In this document: positions 53,110 to 61,715 of the stretch, in pieces
How the letters are laid out: the number at the start of each line of letters is the position of its first letter
How positions within the stretch are numbered: the stretch's first letter is position 1
Source: Acidimicrobiales bacterium
GTDB taxonomy: Bacteria > Actinomycetota > Acidimicrobiia > Acidimicrobiales > CADCSY01
Assembly: GCA_035512495.1 (NCBI GenBank)
Contig: DATKDW010000093.1
Span: 1-64,000, forward strand
Direction of reading: 5' to 3'
Length of the DNA stretch: 64,000 nucleotides
The notes under the pieces: model-generated
Told to the model about the DNA's origin: nothing
What the model saw: the letters and a program-made list of their open reading frames with translations, nothing else
Databases searched by the model: none
Made by a program: the position numbers and the translations under genes

Positions 53110-54603
53110 ATGGCCGACCTCGACCTCCGGCGCGGCGCGCTCGTCGCCCTCCTCGGGGGAGCGTCGCTCACCGCCGCCCTGCCCCCGTTCGGGTGGTGGC
53201 CCCTCGGCCTCCTCGGCACCGGCCTCCTGGCCGTCGCCGTCGCGGGGCGGGCCTGGCGGGGGCGCCTGGCGGTCGGGGCCGCCGCCGCCGCCGGGTTCCT
53301 CGGCCCGGGGCTGTTCTGGATGACGGAGTTCAGCGCCCCCGGCTTCGTGGCCGCCGTGGTCATCGAGGCATCCATCCTCACCGCGGGGGTCCTCGCCGTC
53401 CCCGCAGCGACCGGACGACGGTGGCCCCTGCTCCTCGGCATCCCGGGCACCTTGGTGCTGGTGGAGGGGCTGCGCGGGATCTGGCCCTTCGGCGGCGTCC
53501 CGATCGCCACCCTGGCCCAGACGCAGGTGGGAGGCCCCCTCGCCACGACGGTGCGGGTCGGCGGCCCCCTCCTGCTGGCCGCCCTGGTGGCGCTGACCGG
53601 CACCGCCCTCGCTCTGGCCCTGCGCCCCGAGGGCCGGCGAGCGGCGGCAGGTGCGCTCGGCGTCGTCGCCCTCGTCGCCGCGGGCGGCTGGGCCGCCCCG
53701 AACGGCTCGGACACCGGCGAGCTGCGGGTGGCCATGGTCCAAGGCGGCGGCGAGCGGGGCACCCTGGCCGTCGAGACGTCGTCCACCGAGGTCTTCGAGC
53801 GTCACCTCGCCATCACCGAGGAGGTGGGCGACGTCGACCTGGTGGTGTGGCCCGAGGACATCTTGAAGGTGGAGGGCGACGTCACCGACGCAGAGGTCGG
53901 CCGGGTCATGGGCCGCTTGGCACGCCAGCGGGAGGCCACCTTCGTCGTCGGCTCGGCCGAAGGTGTGGGCGACCGGTTCCGGGTGGTCAGCACGGCCTGG
54001 GGGCCCGACGGCGAGCCGGTGGACCGCTACCACAAGAACCTGCGGGTCCCCTTCGGCGAGTACGTGCCGTTCCGACCCCTGGTCGAGCGGCTCGCCGACG
54101 TCTCGCCCATCCCCCGCGACGCCCTGGAGGGCGAGGGCATCGGGCTGCTCGTCACCCCGGCGGGCGACCTCGGGGTGGCGGTGTCGTTCGAGGTCTTCTT
54201 CGCCCACCTCACCCGGTCGGCGACGACCGCCGGCGCCGAGGTGATCCTGGTCCCCACCAACGCCGCCTCCTACTCCACCACCCAGATGCCAGCCCTCCAG
54301 CTCGGGGCGACCCGGCTGCGCGCCCTCGAGACTGGGCGCTGGATCGTCCAGGCGGCACCGACCGGCTTCAGCGCCATCGTCGATCCCGACGGACGGGTGA
54401 CGGTGGCGTCCGACCTCGGGGAGGGCGTCGCCCTGGAGGGCATGGTGGCGACCAGACGGGGCCTGACCCCCTACGGGCGCACTGGCGACGTGCCGTGGGT
54501 CGCCTTCGCCCTGGCAGCCGTCGCCGCCGCGTGGGTCACCGGGATGCGGTCAGGCGCCATAGGGTGGCGAGGTGGGCGACAGGCTGCAGCTGGCCGCGGG
54601 TGA
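53110..54603 (+). CDS. lnt: Apolipoprotein N-acyltransferase-like protein, nucleophile position Ser
   Basis: This 497-residue protein has about six N-terminal membrane helices and a C-terminal nitrilase domain, the Lnt layout. Lnt adds a third acyl chain to lipoproteins. The catalytic Glu is in VVWPEDIL and the Lys in YHKNLRVPFGEYVPF. At the nucleophile position, normally Cys before F/Y-E, the sequence is GVAVSFEVFF, so the Cys is Ser. LETGRWIVQAAPTGFSAIVDP follows normally. The enzyme may be altered, inactive or use another residue. The ATG at 53110 matches the family start. It overlaps the aldose-epimerase-like gene by 32 bases. Confidence 0.88.
   Translation: MADLDLRRGALVALLGGASLTAALPPFGWWPLGLLGTGLLAVAVAGRAWRGRLAVGAAAAAGFLGPGLFWMTEFSAPGFVAAVVIEASILTAGVLAVPAATGRRWPLLLGIPGTLVLVEGLRGIWPFGGVPIATLAQTQVGGPLATTVRVGGPLLLAALVALTGTALALALRPEGRRAAAGALGVVALVAAGGWAAPNGSDTGELRVAMVQGGGERGTLAVETSSTEVFERHLAITEEVGDVDLVVWPEDILKVEGDVTDAEVGRVMGRLARQREATFVVGSAEGVGDRFRVVSTAWGPDGEPVDRYHKNLRVPFGEYVPFRPLVERLADVSPIPRDALEGEGIGLLVTPAGDLGVAVSFEVFFAHLTRSATTAGAEVILVPTNAASYSTTQMPALQLGATRLRALETGRWIVQAAPTGFSAIVDPDGRVTVASDLGEGVALEGMVATRRGLTPYGRTGDVPWVAFALAAVAAAWVTGMRSGAIGWRGGRQAAAGRG
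54560..54565 (+). promoter_or_regulatory. -10 box inside lnt for the epimerase-like gene (leaderless)
   Basis: TAGGGT-N6-GTG, identical in layout to the TesB promoter. Confidence 0.55.
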
Positions 54604-55381
54604 GTCCCGCGCCACCGTCGACCCCGACCGCGGCGGACGGCTGACTTCCCTCGCCGTCGACGGCCTCGAGCTGCTGCGCACCGGGGACGGCACCAACCCC
54701 ATGGCGGAGGGCTGCTTCCCCATGGCGCCGTGGGCCGGTCGGGTCCGCCGGGGCCGCTTCCACCACGACGGCACCGAGTGGCGCCTGCCGATCGACCTCC
54801 CGCCGCACGCCATCCACGGCACCGTGTACGCCCGCCCCTGGGCCGTCGAGGCGGCCGGTGCCGACACGGTGGAGATGCGGACCGGGCTGGGGGCGAGCTG
54901 GCCGTTCCCCGGGTGGGCGGTGCAGCACGTGCGACTCGCCCCGGGCGCCCTCCACCTCCGCCTCGAGGTCCACACCGACGGGCCTGCCTTCCCCGCCTCG
55001 TGCGGCTGGCATCCCTGGTGGCGGCGCCGCCTCGAGCGGGGCGGTCCGGCCGAGCTCCACATCGAGGCCAGCGCGATGTGGCAGCGAGACGAGGAGGGCA
55101 TCCCCGACGGGACCCTCGTGCCACCCGGCCGGCGCCCCTGGGACGACTGCTTCACGGACCTCCACTGCCCCCCGGTCCTGCGATGGCCGGGAGCCCTCGA
55201 GCTCACCATCGACTCGGGTGCCGGCCACCTGGTGGTGTTCGACGAGCCCGACGATGCGGTGTGCGTGGAGCCCCAGACCGGCCCGCCAGACGCCCTCAAC
55301 CTGATGCCCGCCGTCGTGACCGCCGGGCATCCCCTGGTCGCCGAGGCGACGATCGCCTGGCGGACGACCACCACCGCCTGA
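54572..55381 (+). CDS. Aldose 1-epimerase-like protein
   Basis: This 269-residue beta-sandwich protein of the galactose mutarotase superfamily opens with ATVDPDRGGRLTSLAVDGLELL. It has GCFPMAPWAGRVRRGRF, HAIHGTVYARPW with the conserved HG pair, and the second His in CGWHPWWRRRL. The C-terminal CVEPQTGPPDALNL holds the catalytic Glu. The family interconverts sugar anomers or acts on sugar phosphates. The GTG at 54572 is preceded by TAGGGT with a 6-base gap, so it is probably leaderless although it lies within lnt. The glycosyltransferase gene follows after 54 bases. Confidence 0.88.
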   Translation: MGDRLQLAAGESRATVDPDRGGRLTSLAVDGLELLRTGDGTNPMAEGCFPMAPWAGRVRRGRFHHDGTEWRLPIDLPPHAIHGTVYARPWAVEAAGADTVEMRTGLGASWPFPGWAVQHVRLAPGALHLRLEVHTDGPAFPASCGWHPWWRRRLERGGPAELHIEASAMWQRDEEGIPDGTLVPPGRRPWDDCFTDLHCPPVLRWPGALELTIDSGAGHLVVFDEPDDAVCVEPQTGPPDALNLMPAVVTAGHPLVAEATIAWRTTTTA

Positions 55382-55435
55382 CCCGGCCGCCCCGCACTTG
55401 ACCGGGTGGTCGAGTTGGCGAAGGATGTTGCCTTC

Positions 55436-56743
55436 ATGCCCAACGTCGACCAGCCCCTCCGCATCGCCCTCCTCGTCTACAGGGGCAAGCCGCACTGCGG
55501 TGGTCAAGGCGTCTACGTCCGCCACCTGAGCAAGGCGCTCGCCGACCTGGGCCACCACGTCGAGGTCTTCTCCGGGCCCCCGTACCCGGTCCTCGACGAG
55601 CGCGTCGCCCTCCAGAAGCTCCCGAGCCTCGACCTCTACCGCGACCCCGACCCCTTCCGGATCCCCAAGCCCCGGGAGTTCAAGGACTGGATCGACGTCG
55701 TCGAGTTCGCCCTGATGTGCACCGCCGCCTTCCCCGAGCCGTACACGTTCAGCCTCCGGGCCAAGCGGGCCCTCATGGCCCGGCGCCACGACTTCGACAT
55801 CGTGCACGACAACCAGTGCCTCGGCACCGGGCTGCTCGGCATCCAGGCCCCGGCGCCCAAGGGAGCCGGCATCCCGGTCCTCGCCACGATCCACCACCCC
55901 ATCACCGTCGACCGCCGGGTCGAGCTGGCCCACGCCTCCGGCGCCATCCGCAAGCTGAGCCTGCGCCGCTTCTACGGCTTCACCCGGATGCAGAGCCGCG
56001 TGGCCAGGCAGCTGCCCCGCATCGTCACCGTCTCGGACAGCTCCCTCGGCGACATCGTGTCCGGCCACGGCATCGAGCCCGACCGCCTTCGGGTGGTCAA
56101 CGTCGGCGTCGACCCGGCGCTGTTCCGGCCGCGGCCCGAGGTGGCCCGGGTGCCGGGTCGCCTCATGACCACCGCCTCCGCCGACGTCCCCATGAAGGGC
56201 CTCGTCCACCTGCTCGAGGCCCTCGCCAAGATCCGCACCGAACGTCCCGACGCCGAGCTGACGGTGATCGGCAAGCCCACCGCCGAGGGCCCGGTGGCCC
56301 GCACCCTCGAGCAGCTCGACCTCACCGGCGCCGTGCACTTCACGACCGGCATCAGCGACGAGCGCATCGTCGAGCTCTACGCCGAGGCCGAGCTCGCCAT
56401 CGTCCCCTCGCTCTACGAGGGGTTCTCCCTGCCTGCCGTCGAGGCTATGGCCTGTGGGGTGCCGCTCGTGGCCACCACCGGAGGCGCACTGCCCGAGGTC
56501 GTAGGCGACGACGGCACCACCGCCGCCCTCGTCCCCCCGGCCGACGCCGGCGCCCTCGCCACCACCATCCTCGAGCTGCTGGGCGACCCCGCCCGCCGCG
56601 ACGCCATCGGGGCCGCCGGGCGCACGCGGGTCGTCGAGCGCTACAGCTGGGAGTCGGCGGCCGCCGCCACCGCCGAGCAGTACCGCGAGGTCATCGCCAT
56701 GCACGGCGCCGCCGACACCACACCTGCCCCGACCCCGGTCTGA
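55436..56743 (+). CDS. Family 4 glycosyltransferase
   Basis: This 435-residue GT-B enzyme begins LRIALLVYRGKPHCGGQGVYVRHLSKALADLGHHVEVFS, written here in two family segments (KPHCGGQGVYVR and LSKALADLGHHVEV). The nucleotide-sugar site is PSLYEGFSLPAVEAMACGVPLVAT with the E-x7-E motif. It transfers a sugar from a nucleotide donor to an unknown acceptor, in the cytoplasm or at the membrane. I chose the ATG at 55436, which has AAGGA 10 bases upstream; a GTG at 55406 would add ten residues. Its stop overlaps the methyltransferase ATG by one base. Codon use is like its neighbours. Confidence 0.9.
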   Translation: MPNVDQPLRIALLVYRGKPHCGGQGVYVRHLSKALADLGHHVEVFSGPPYPVLDERVALQKLPSLDLYRDPDPFRIPKPREFKDWIDVVEFALMCTAAFPEPYTFSLRAKRALMARRHDFDIVHDNQCLGTGLLGIQAPAPKGAGIPVLATIHHPITVDRRVELAHASGAIRKLSLRRFYGFTRMQSRVARQLPRIVTVSDSSLGDIVSGHGIEPDRLRVVNVGVDPALFRPRPEVARVPGRLMTTASADVPMKGLVHLLEALAKIRTERPDAELTVIGKPTAEGPVARTLEQLDLTGAVHFTTGISDERIVELYAEAELAIVPSLYEGFSLPAVEAMACGVPLVATTGGALPEVVGDDGTTAALVPPADAGALATTILELLGDPARRDAIGAAGRTRVVERYSWESAAAATAEQYREVIAMHGAADTTPAPTPV

Positions 56744-57468
56744 TGCTGACCGCCCGCTACCACTGGCTCGGCCTCCGCCCCGGGGACCGGGTCCTCGACC
56801 TCGGCTGCGGTGGCGGCCGCCACGCCTTCGAGGCCGCCCGCCTGGGCGCCCACGTCGTGGCCGCCGATCTCGACCTGGCCGAGCTCAAGGAGGTCCGCAG
56901 CCTCTTCGGGGCCATGGACGAAGGGGGCGAGCTCGACGGGGGCACCGGTGCCGCCATCGGCGCCGACGCGCTGCGCCTCCCGTTCCCCGACGACGCCTTC
57001 GACCGCATCATCGCCTCGGAGGTCTTCGAGCACATCCCCGACGATGCTGCTGCCGCCGCCGAGCTGACCCGTGTGCTGCGGCCCGGCGGCACCATCGCCG
57101 TCACCGTCCCGTCGTGGCTGCCCGAGCAGGTGTGCTGGGCGCTCTCCGACGATTACCACGCCCCCGCGGTCGAGGGCGGCCACGTCCGGATCTACTCCGA
57201 GGCCTCGCTCCGACACCGCCTCCGCGAGGCGGGCCTACGGCCGGGAAGCGCCCACCACGCCCACGCCCTGCACACCCCCTACTGGTGGCTGAAGTGCGCT
57301 GTGGGGCCAACCAACGACACCCACCCGCTCGTGGCCGCCTGGCACCGGCTCCTCGTGTGGGACATCGTGGAGCGCCCGCTCGCCACCCGCATCGCCGAGC
57401 GCGCCCTCAGCCCCGTCCTCGGCAAGAGCTTCGTGCTCTACGCCCGCAAGCCCGAGGTTGCCCCATGA
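56743..57468 (+). CDS. Class I SAM-dependent methyltransferase
   Basis: This 241-residue methyltransferase has motif I RVLDLGCGGGRHAFEAARLG, acidic AADLD, and motif IV ASEVFEHIPD followed by RVLRPGGTIAVTVPSWLPE. The C-terminal half (HAHALHTPYWWLKCAVG) is family-specific. Substrate is unknown, but coupling to the glycosyltransferase (TGATG) and the toroid protein (ATGA) suggests a common product, perhaps a methylated glycan or glycolipid. The start overlaps the upstream stop by one base. Length is normal. Confidence 0.9.
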   Translation: MLTARYHWLGLRPGDRVLDLGCGGGRHAFEAARLGAHVVAADLDLAELKEVRSLFGAMDEGGELDGGTGAAIGADALRLPFPDDAFDRIIASEVFEHIPDDAAAAAELTRVLRPGGTIAVTVPSWLPEQVCWALSDDYHAPAVEGGHVRIYSEASLRHRLREAGLRPGSAHHAHALHTPYWWLKCAVGPTNDTHPLVAAWHRLLVWDIVERPLATRIAERALSPVLGKSFVLYARKPEVAP

Positions 57469-58538
57469 CCCGCTCACCCCTCCCCGCGCTCGACGGGGTC
57501 CTCAGCACCGACGAGGTGGCCGCCACCGTCGACTCCCTGGTCGAGGTCCAGCTGCCATCGGGGATGATCCCCTGGTTCCCGGGAGGCCACGCCGACCCCT
57601 GGAACCACATCGAGGCCGCCATGGCCCTCGCCCTCGGCGGCCGCACAGCAGCGGCCGAGCGGGCCTACCAGTGGCTCGTCGACGAGCAGCGGCCCGACGG
57701 TGCCTGGCACCAGTACTACCTCGCCGACGGCATCGAGGACGCCAAGCTCGACGCCAACGTCTGCGCCTACGTCGCGGCGGGGGTCTGGCACCACCACCTC
57801 CTCACCGGCGACCGTGGGTTCCTCGAGGCGATGTGGCCGGTGGTCGAGCGGGCCATCGGGTTCGTGCTCGGGCTGCAGCGCCCGCGCGGCGAGATCCTCT
57901 GGGCGCGCCACACCGACGGCACCCCCTGGTCGTTCGCCCTCCTCACCGGATCGTCCTCGATCTGCCACAGCCTGCGCTGCGCCATCGCCATCGCCGAGCA
58001 CCTCGGCCACGAGCGCCCCGACTGGGAGCTCTCCGCCGCCAACCTTGCCCACGCCATCGCCCACATCCCCGAGGCCTTCGCCCCGAAGGACCGCTGGGCC
58101 ATGGACTGGTACTACCCCGTGCTCTCCGGCGCCGTCAGCGGCGAGGCAGGGCAGGAGCGGCTGCGAGAGGGCTGGGACACCTTCGTGCTCGAAGGAAAGG
58201 GCACCCGCTGCGTGAGCGACAAGGAGTGGGTCACGGCCGCGGAGACCTGCGAGTGCGTGCTCGCCCACCTGAGCGTCGGCGAGGTCGCCAAGGCCCACGA
58301 CCTGTTCCGCTGGGTGCAGAACCTGCGCGACGACGACGGCGCCTACTTCACCGGGATGTCCTACACCGAGATGAAGCACTTCCCCGGTGACGAGCGCTCC
58401 ACCTACACGGGCGCCGCGGTGGTCCTGGCGGTCGACGCGCTCTCGCGGACCAGCGCCGCCTCCGGGCTGTTCGTCGACCACGACGCCCTCCCGGAGCTGG
58501 TCGACACCAGCGAACCCGTCATCGACCCCGCCGACTGA
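57465..58538 (+). CDS. Alpha-toroid (prenyltransferase/terpene cyclase-like) protein
   Basis: This 357-residue protein has repeats of paired helices with Trp- and Gly-rich turns (QRPDGAWHQYYLADG, QRPRGEILWARHTDGTPW, DDGAYFTGMSYTEM) of the alpha/alpha toroid superfamily. That superfamily includes squalene cyclases, prenyltransferase beta subunits and some glycosidases. No DxDD cyclase motif is visible, so terpene cyclisation is doubtful. The frequent Trp, His and Glu (WNHIEAAMALALGG, DWYYPVLSG) could equally fit a carbohydrate-active toroid. There is no signal peptide. The ATG at 57465 overlaps the methyltransferase stop. Confidence 0.75.
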   Translation: MTRSPLPALDGVLSTDEVAATVDSLVEVQLPSGMIPWFPGGHADPWNHIEAAMALALGGRTAAAERAYQWLVDEQRPDGAWHQYYLADGIEDAKLDANVCAYVAAGVWHHHLLTGDRGFLEAMWPVVERAIGFVLGLQRPRGEILWARHTDGTPWSFALLTGSSSICHSLRCAIAIAEHLGHERPDWELSAANLAHAIAHIPEAFAPKDRWAMDWYYPVLSGAVSGEAGQERLREGWDTFVLEGKGTRCVSDKEWVTAAETCECVLAHLSVGEVAKAHDLFRWVQNLRDDDGAYFTGMSYTEMKHFPGDERSTYTGAAVVLAVDALSRTSAASGLFVDHDALPELVDTSEPVIDPAD

Positions 58539-58619
58539 GCACACCTCAACCGGTCGGGGTGACCGGTGGCCGCACCGTCGCCGGGCGTACGATGGCGCGC
58601 CACCGCCGACGGAGCACCG

Positions 58620-59768
58620 ATGCACCCCACCACCCCACCCTCCTCGTCGCGCACCGGCTCGCTCCGGCTGGCGGCGATCGCGTCCCTCGGCGCCGGCGCC
58701 GTCCACGCCGTCACCGCCGGCACCCACAGCGAGCACCGACAGGCGGTGTGGGCCTTCACGGTCCTCGCCGCCGTCCAGCTCGGCTGGGGCGCGGTGGGGC
58801 TGGTCCGCCGGGACCGGGGCACCGCGCTGACGGGCGCAGCCATCGCCACGGTCGCCATCGCCGCCTGGGTGGCGGTGACCACGGTCGGCATCGGCGCCGT
58901 CGAGGGCCTCGGCGGAGCCCAGACGGCCCAAGCCGCCGACGTGATCGCCGCCGCCCTCGCCCTCGTGGCCCTGGTCGGGTGCGCGGCCCAGGTGCTCCCC
59001 GGCGCCCCTGCCGCGCTGACCAGGCCGGCCGGCGCGCTGGCGACGCTGGCGCTGATCGCCGCCGCCCTACCCGGCATGGCGCTCGCCAGCCAGCACGACC
59101 ACGACGATCCCGCGCACGCCGACACCGACCTCGACGATCCCGCGCACGCCGAGTCCGAGCACGTCGACGCCCGCCCCTACGACCCCGCCCTACCCCTTCG
59201 CCTCGGAGGGATGCCCGGGGTCACCCCCGAGCAGGTGGCCGAGGCGGAGCGACTGGTGGCCATCACCCTCGAGCGCCTGCCGAAGTACGCCGACCCCGCA
59301 GTGGCAGAGGCCGACGGCTTCCGATCGATCGGCGACGGCAGCACCGGCCACGAGCACTACGTCAACTGGTCGTACATCGACGACGAGCACATCTTCAACC
59401 CCGACTTCCCCGAGTCGCTCGTCTACGAGGTGAACGGAGCCGAGAAGACCCTCGTTGCCGCCATGTACATGCTCCCCCGGGGCGAGACCCTCGAGACCGT
59501 CCCCGACATCGGTGGCGACCTCATCCAGTGGCACGTCCACGAGGACCTCTGCTACACCCCCGAGCCCGGCGCCCACCGCGTGGGAGGCTTCGTGCAGGCC
59601 GACGGCTCGTGCCGACCACCGCTGATCGACGGGCCCCGCACCCCCATGATCCACGTCTGGATCGCGCCGCACCGCTGTGGGCCGTTCGCCTCGCTCGAGG
59701 GCATCGCCGGCGGGCGCATCGCCGACGGCGAGGAGCGCCTCTGCGACCACGTCCACGGCTCCCGCTAG
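58620..59768 (+). CDS. Membrane protein with His-rich linker and exported HEHYVNW domain
   Basis: This 382-residue protein has about five membrane helices in residues 10-155. A His/Asp-rich linker (DHDDPAHADTDLDDPAHAES) follows, then a C-terminal domain of about 200 residues on the far side of the membrane. That domain contains HEHYVNWSYIDDEHIFNPDF, LIQWHVHEDLCYT and MIHVWIAPHRCGPF; these His, Cys and acidic positions suggest a metal site. The ATG at 58620 has a good ribosome-binding site (GGAG, 5 bases before the ATG), and TACGAT at 58588-58593 may be its -10 box. I know no function for it. Metal sensing or binding is a guess. Confidence 0.75.
   Translation: MHPTTPPSSSRTGSLRLAAIASLGAGAVHAVTAGTHSEHRQAVWAFTVLAAVQLGWGAVGLVRRDRGTALTGAAIATVAIAAWVAVTTVGIGAVEGLGGAQTAQAADVIAAALALVALVGCAAQVLPGAPAALTRPAGALATLALIAAALPGMALASQHDHDDPAHADTDLDDPAHAESEHVDARPYDPALPLRLGGMPGVTPEQVAEAERLVAITLERLPKYADPAVAEADGFRSIGDGSTGHEHYVNWSYIDDEHIFNPDFPESLVYEVNGAEKTLVAAMYMLPRGETLETVPDIGGDLIQWHVHEDLCYTPEPGAHRVGGFVQADGSCRPPLIDGPRTPMIHVWIAPHRCGPFASLEGIAGGRIADGEERLCDHVHGSR
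59102..59152 (+). repeat. Two 21-bp direct repeats in the His-rich linker
   Basis: cgacgatcccgcgcacgccg plus one base occurs at 59102-59122 and 59132-59152, period 30 bp. It encodes a duplicated DDPAHA unit of ten residues. Confidence 0.85.
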
Positions 59769-59796
59769 GGCGGTCCGGCCACCCGGGGGAAGCTCG

Positions 59797-60417
59797 TCAG
59801 CGGCGGAGCACCCGCAGGGACCCGGTGATGCCGACCTCGGTGAACCCGTCGTCGAGGGCCCGGAGGTAGATCTCGTAGGGCGGGCGTCCGCCATCGGCGG
59901 GGTCGGGGAAGACGTCGTGGATGGCGAGGAGCCCCCCGGGGGCGACCTTCGGCGACCATCCTTCGTAGTCGGCGTGGGCAGGCTCGGCACCGTGACCACC
60001 GTCGATGAACACCAGGGCGCACGGCGTCGACCAGTGCCGGGCCACCACGGGTGAGTCGCCCACGACGGCGATGACGGACTCCTCGAGGCCCGCCCGCCGG
60101 ATGGTGGCCCGGAAGGCCGGCAGGGTGTCGATCTGCCCGGCGTGCGGGTCGACGAGCGAGGCGTCGTGCCACTCCCAGCCGGGCTGGTTCTCCTCCGAGC
60201 CACGGTGGTGATCGACGGCGAAGAGCACCGCCTCCCGCTCCCGGGCGGCGGCGCCGAGGTAGACCGACGACTTGCCGCACCAGCTGCCGATCTCCACGAA
60301 CGGCGCGCCAGGAACGGCCAGCCCGGCGTCCATCCCCGCCTCCCAGAGGGCGTCACCCTCGTCGGCCGGCATGAAGCCGACGGCCTCCTCGGCCACCTCT
60401 CGCAACGACGGGTGCAT
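59797..60417 (-). CDS. Class I SAM-dependent methyltransferase (MTase_24-like)
   Basis: This 206-residue protein has APFVEIGSWCGKSSVYLGAA (motif I), VLFAVDHHRGSEEN, ALVFIDGGHGAEPAHADYEGW and GGLLAIHDVFPDP. These are typical of the sugar/antibiotic O-methyltransferase group with a DGGH metal site. Substrate is unknown. The ATG at 60417 is preceded by TAGCCT with a 7-base gap, so it looks leaderless, its promoter lying over the end of the thiamine pyrophosphokinase gene. It is convergent with the His-rich membrane protein gene. Confidence 0.88.
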   Translation of the reverse strand: MHPSLREVAEEAVGFMPADEGDALWEAGMDAGLAVPGAPFVEIGSWCGKSSVYLGAAAREREAVLFAVDHHRGSEENQPGWEWHDASLVDPHAGQIDTLPAFRATIRRAGLEESVIAVVGDSPVVARHWSTPCALVFIDGGHGAEPAHADYEGWSPKVAPGGLLAIHDVFPDPADGGRPPYEIYLRALDDGFTEVGITGSLRVLRR

Positions 60418-60424
60418 GGCGGTC

Positions 60425-60430
60425 AGGCTA
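60425..60430 (-). promoter_or_regulatory. -10 box of methyltransferase gene (leaderless)
   Basis: TAGCCT-N7-ATG on the minus strand, overlapping the stop of the gene upstream. Confidence 0.45.
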
Positions 60431-61120
60431 CGCACCCGGCGGGACCACCTCGCCACCCTCGAGGAGCCGGCCCGCGCCCCCGGGGCGGACCACGAGCAGC
60501 ACCCCGGCCTCGACCGACACGGTGGCCCGCGTCGCCACCATCTCGTTGCTGACCCCACGGGTCGTGCCCGGCTCGAGGTCCTCGCCGTCGAGGGCGAACG
60601 CCAGCCCCGACGTCCGCACGCCCGACACCGCGCCCCCGGCAGGGAGCAGCGACACCAGGTCGCCCCGGTCGCCATCGAGCACCACCTCGTCGTGGACGAC
60701 GGCGACGCGGGCCCGACCGATCACGGCGTCGATGGTGATGCCGGCGAAGCCGAGCTGGGCCAGGGCGAGAACGTTGGCGAGGGCGTGGTCGAGGCGGCCT
60801 CCGTGCCCCCCGACGAGGGTGAGCCGCCGGGCACCGAGCCGCTTGGCCACGAGCACGGCCAGCTCGAGATCGGTGTGATCCTTGGCCGCCGGGTGGCGCT
60901 CCACTGAGCTGCCCGCGGCGACCGCCGCCTCCAGGGCGTCGGGGTCGACCGAGTCGAGGTCGCCCACCACGAGGTCGACCCGCAGGCCCAGGGTGTCGGC
61001 CTGGGCGAGGCCGGAGTCGGCCGCCACGACGTAGGCCCCCGTGGGCAACCAGTCGGCCACCCACGGCTCCACCGGGTCACCGCCGGCGAGCACGACGACG
61101 TGCACGGGGGCGACCTCCAC
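60428..61120 (-). CDS. Thiamine pyrophosphokinase
   Basis: The enzyme transfers pyrophosphate from ATP to thiamine, giving thiamine diphosphate. The 230-residue protein has VVLAGGDPVEPW, VVAADSGLAQAD, LVVGDLDSVDPDAL, KDHTDLELAVLVAK and VGGHGGRLDHALANV, all family motifs. The C-terminal beta domain includes GVRTSGLAFALDGE and TRGVSNEMV. The GTG at 61120 is preceded by TAGCCT with a 6-base gap, consistent with a leaderless mRNA. Length is normal. Confidence 0.95.
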   Translation of the reverse strand: MEVAPVHVVVLAGGDPVEPWVADWLPTGAYVVAADSGLAQADTLGLRVDLVVGDLDSVDPDALEAAVAAGSSVERHPAAKDHTDLELAVLVAKRLGARRLTLVGGHGGRLDHALANVLALAQLGFAGITIDAVIGRARVAVVHDEVVLDGDRGDLVSLLPAGGAVSGVRTSGLAFALDGEDLEPGTTRGVSNEMVATRATVSVEAGVLLVVRPGGAGRLLEGGEVVPPGA

Positions 61121-61126
61121 GACCGG

Positions 61127-61132
61127 AGGCTA
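61127..61132 (-). promoter_or_regulatory. -10 box of thiamine pyrophosphokinase gene (leaderless)
   Basis: TAGCCT-N6-GTG on the minus strand. Confidence 0.5.
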
Positions 61133-61154
61133 CCGAGCCCGCAGCCTCGGGGCC

Positions 61155-61628
61155 TCAGCTCGAGGTCGCGAGCTCGTCGTCCTCGTCGTGGGCATCGTGG
61201 GCTGCGACGACCTTGAAGAGGATGGCGTCGAGGATGAAGTACTTGAGGATCCACAGCGAACCGAACGCCAGGAGGTTGGCGGCGTTGACCACGAGGGGGG
61301 CGTCGTTCCACTGGGCGGCGTAGTGGACCAGCAACGTCGAGAACGCCAGGCCGAGCACCGCCATGGACCAGAACGGGAAGACCTCCCGCCAGAAGCGGTT
61401 GCGCCCGCGCTTGCCCCACACCCAGTAGCGGTTGAGGACGTACGACGGGATGCACGCGATGGAGACGGCGATGACGTTCGACAGCGCCGGCGACAGCCCC
61501 AGGACCACGTTGCAGACCAGGAGCAGGACCTGGGTGACGGTGACGGCCACGGCCGAGACGCCCGCGTAGCGGACGAAGCGACGGTCGGCGTGGGTGCGGG
61601 CGAGATCGACGAGGGTGTGCACGGCCAC
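61155..61628 (-). CDS. GtrA-family membrane protein
   Basis: This 157-residue protein has four membrane helices and the GtrA fold. RFVRYAGVSAVAVTVTQVLLL opens it, CIPSYVLNRYWVWGKRG follows with the conserved N-R-x-W-V-W, then FWREVFPFWSMAV and LWILKYFILDAILF. GtrA proteins flip or handle polyprenyl-linked sugars for glycan modification. The GTG at 61628 is preceded by TAGCGT with a 6-base gap. It ends 35 bases before the thiamine pyrophosphokinase gene. Confidence 0.9.
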   Translation of the reverse strand: MAVHTLVDLARTHADRRFVRYAGVSAVAVTVTQVLLLVCNVVLGLSPALSNVIAVSIACIPSYVLNRYWVWGKRGRNRFWREVFPFWSMAVLGLAFSTLLVHYAAQWNDAPLVVNAANLLAFGSLWILKYFILDAILFKVVAAHDAHDEDDELATSS

Positions 61629-61634
61629 CGGTCA

Positions 61635-61640
61635 ACGCTA
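61635..61640 (-). promoter_or_regulatory. -10 box of GtrA gene (leaderless)
   Basis: TAGCGT-N6-GTG on the minus strand, in the divergent region before the thioesterase gene. Confidence 0.5.
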
Positions 61641-61715
61641 TCGCCCGTGACCGTCGCCGCCGCACGCGCCGGGCTCCTCGTGGACCGTGCCCGCCAGCGC
61701 TCGATGTCGGCCCTC

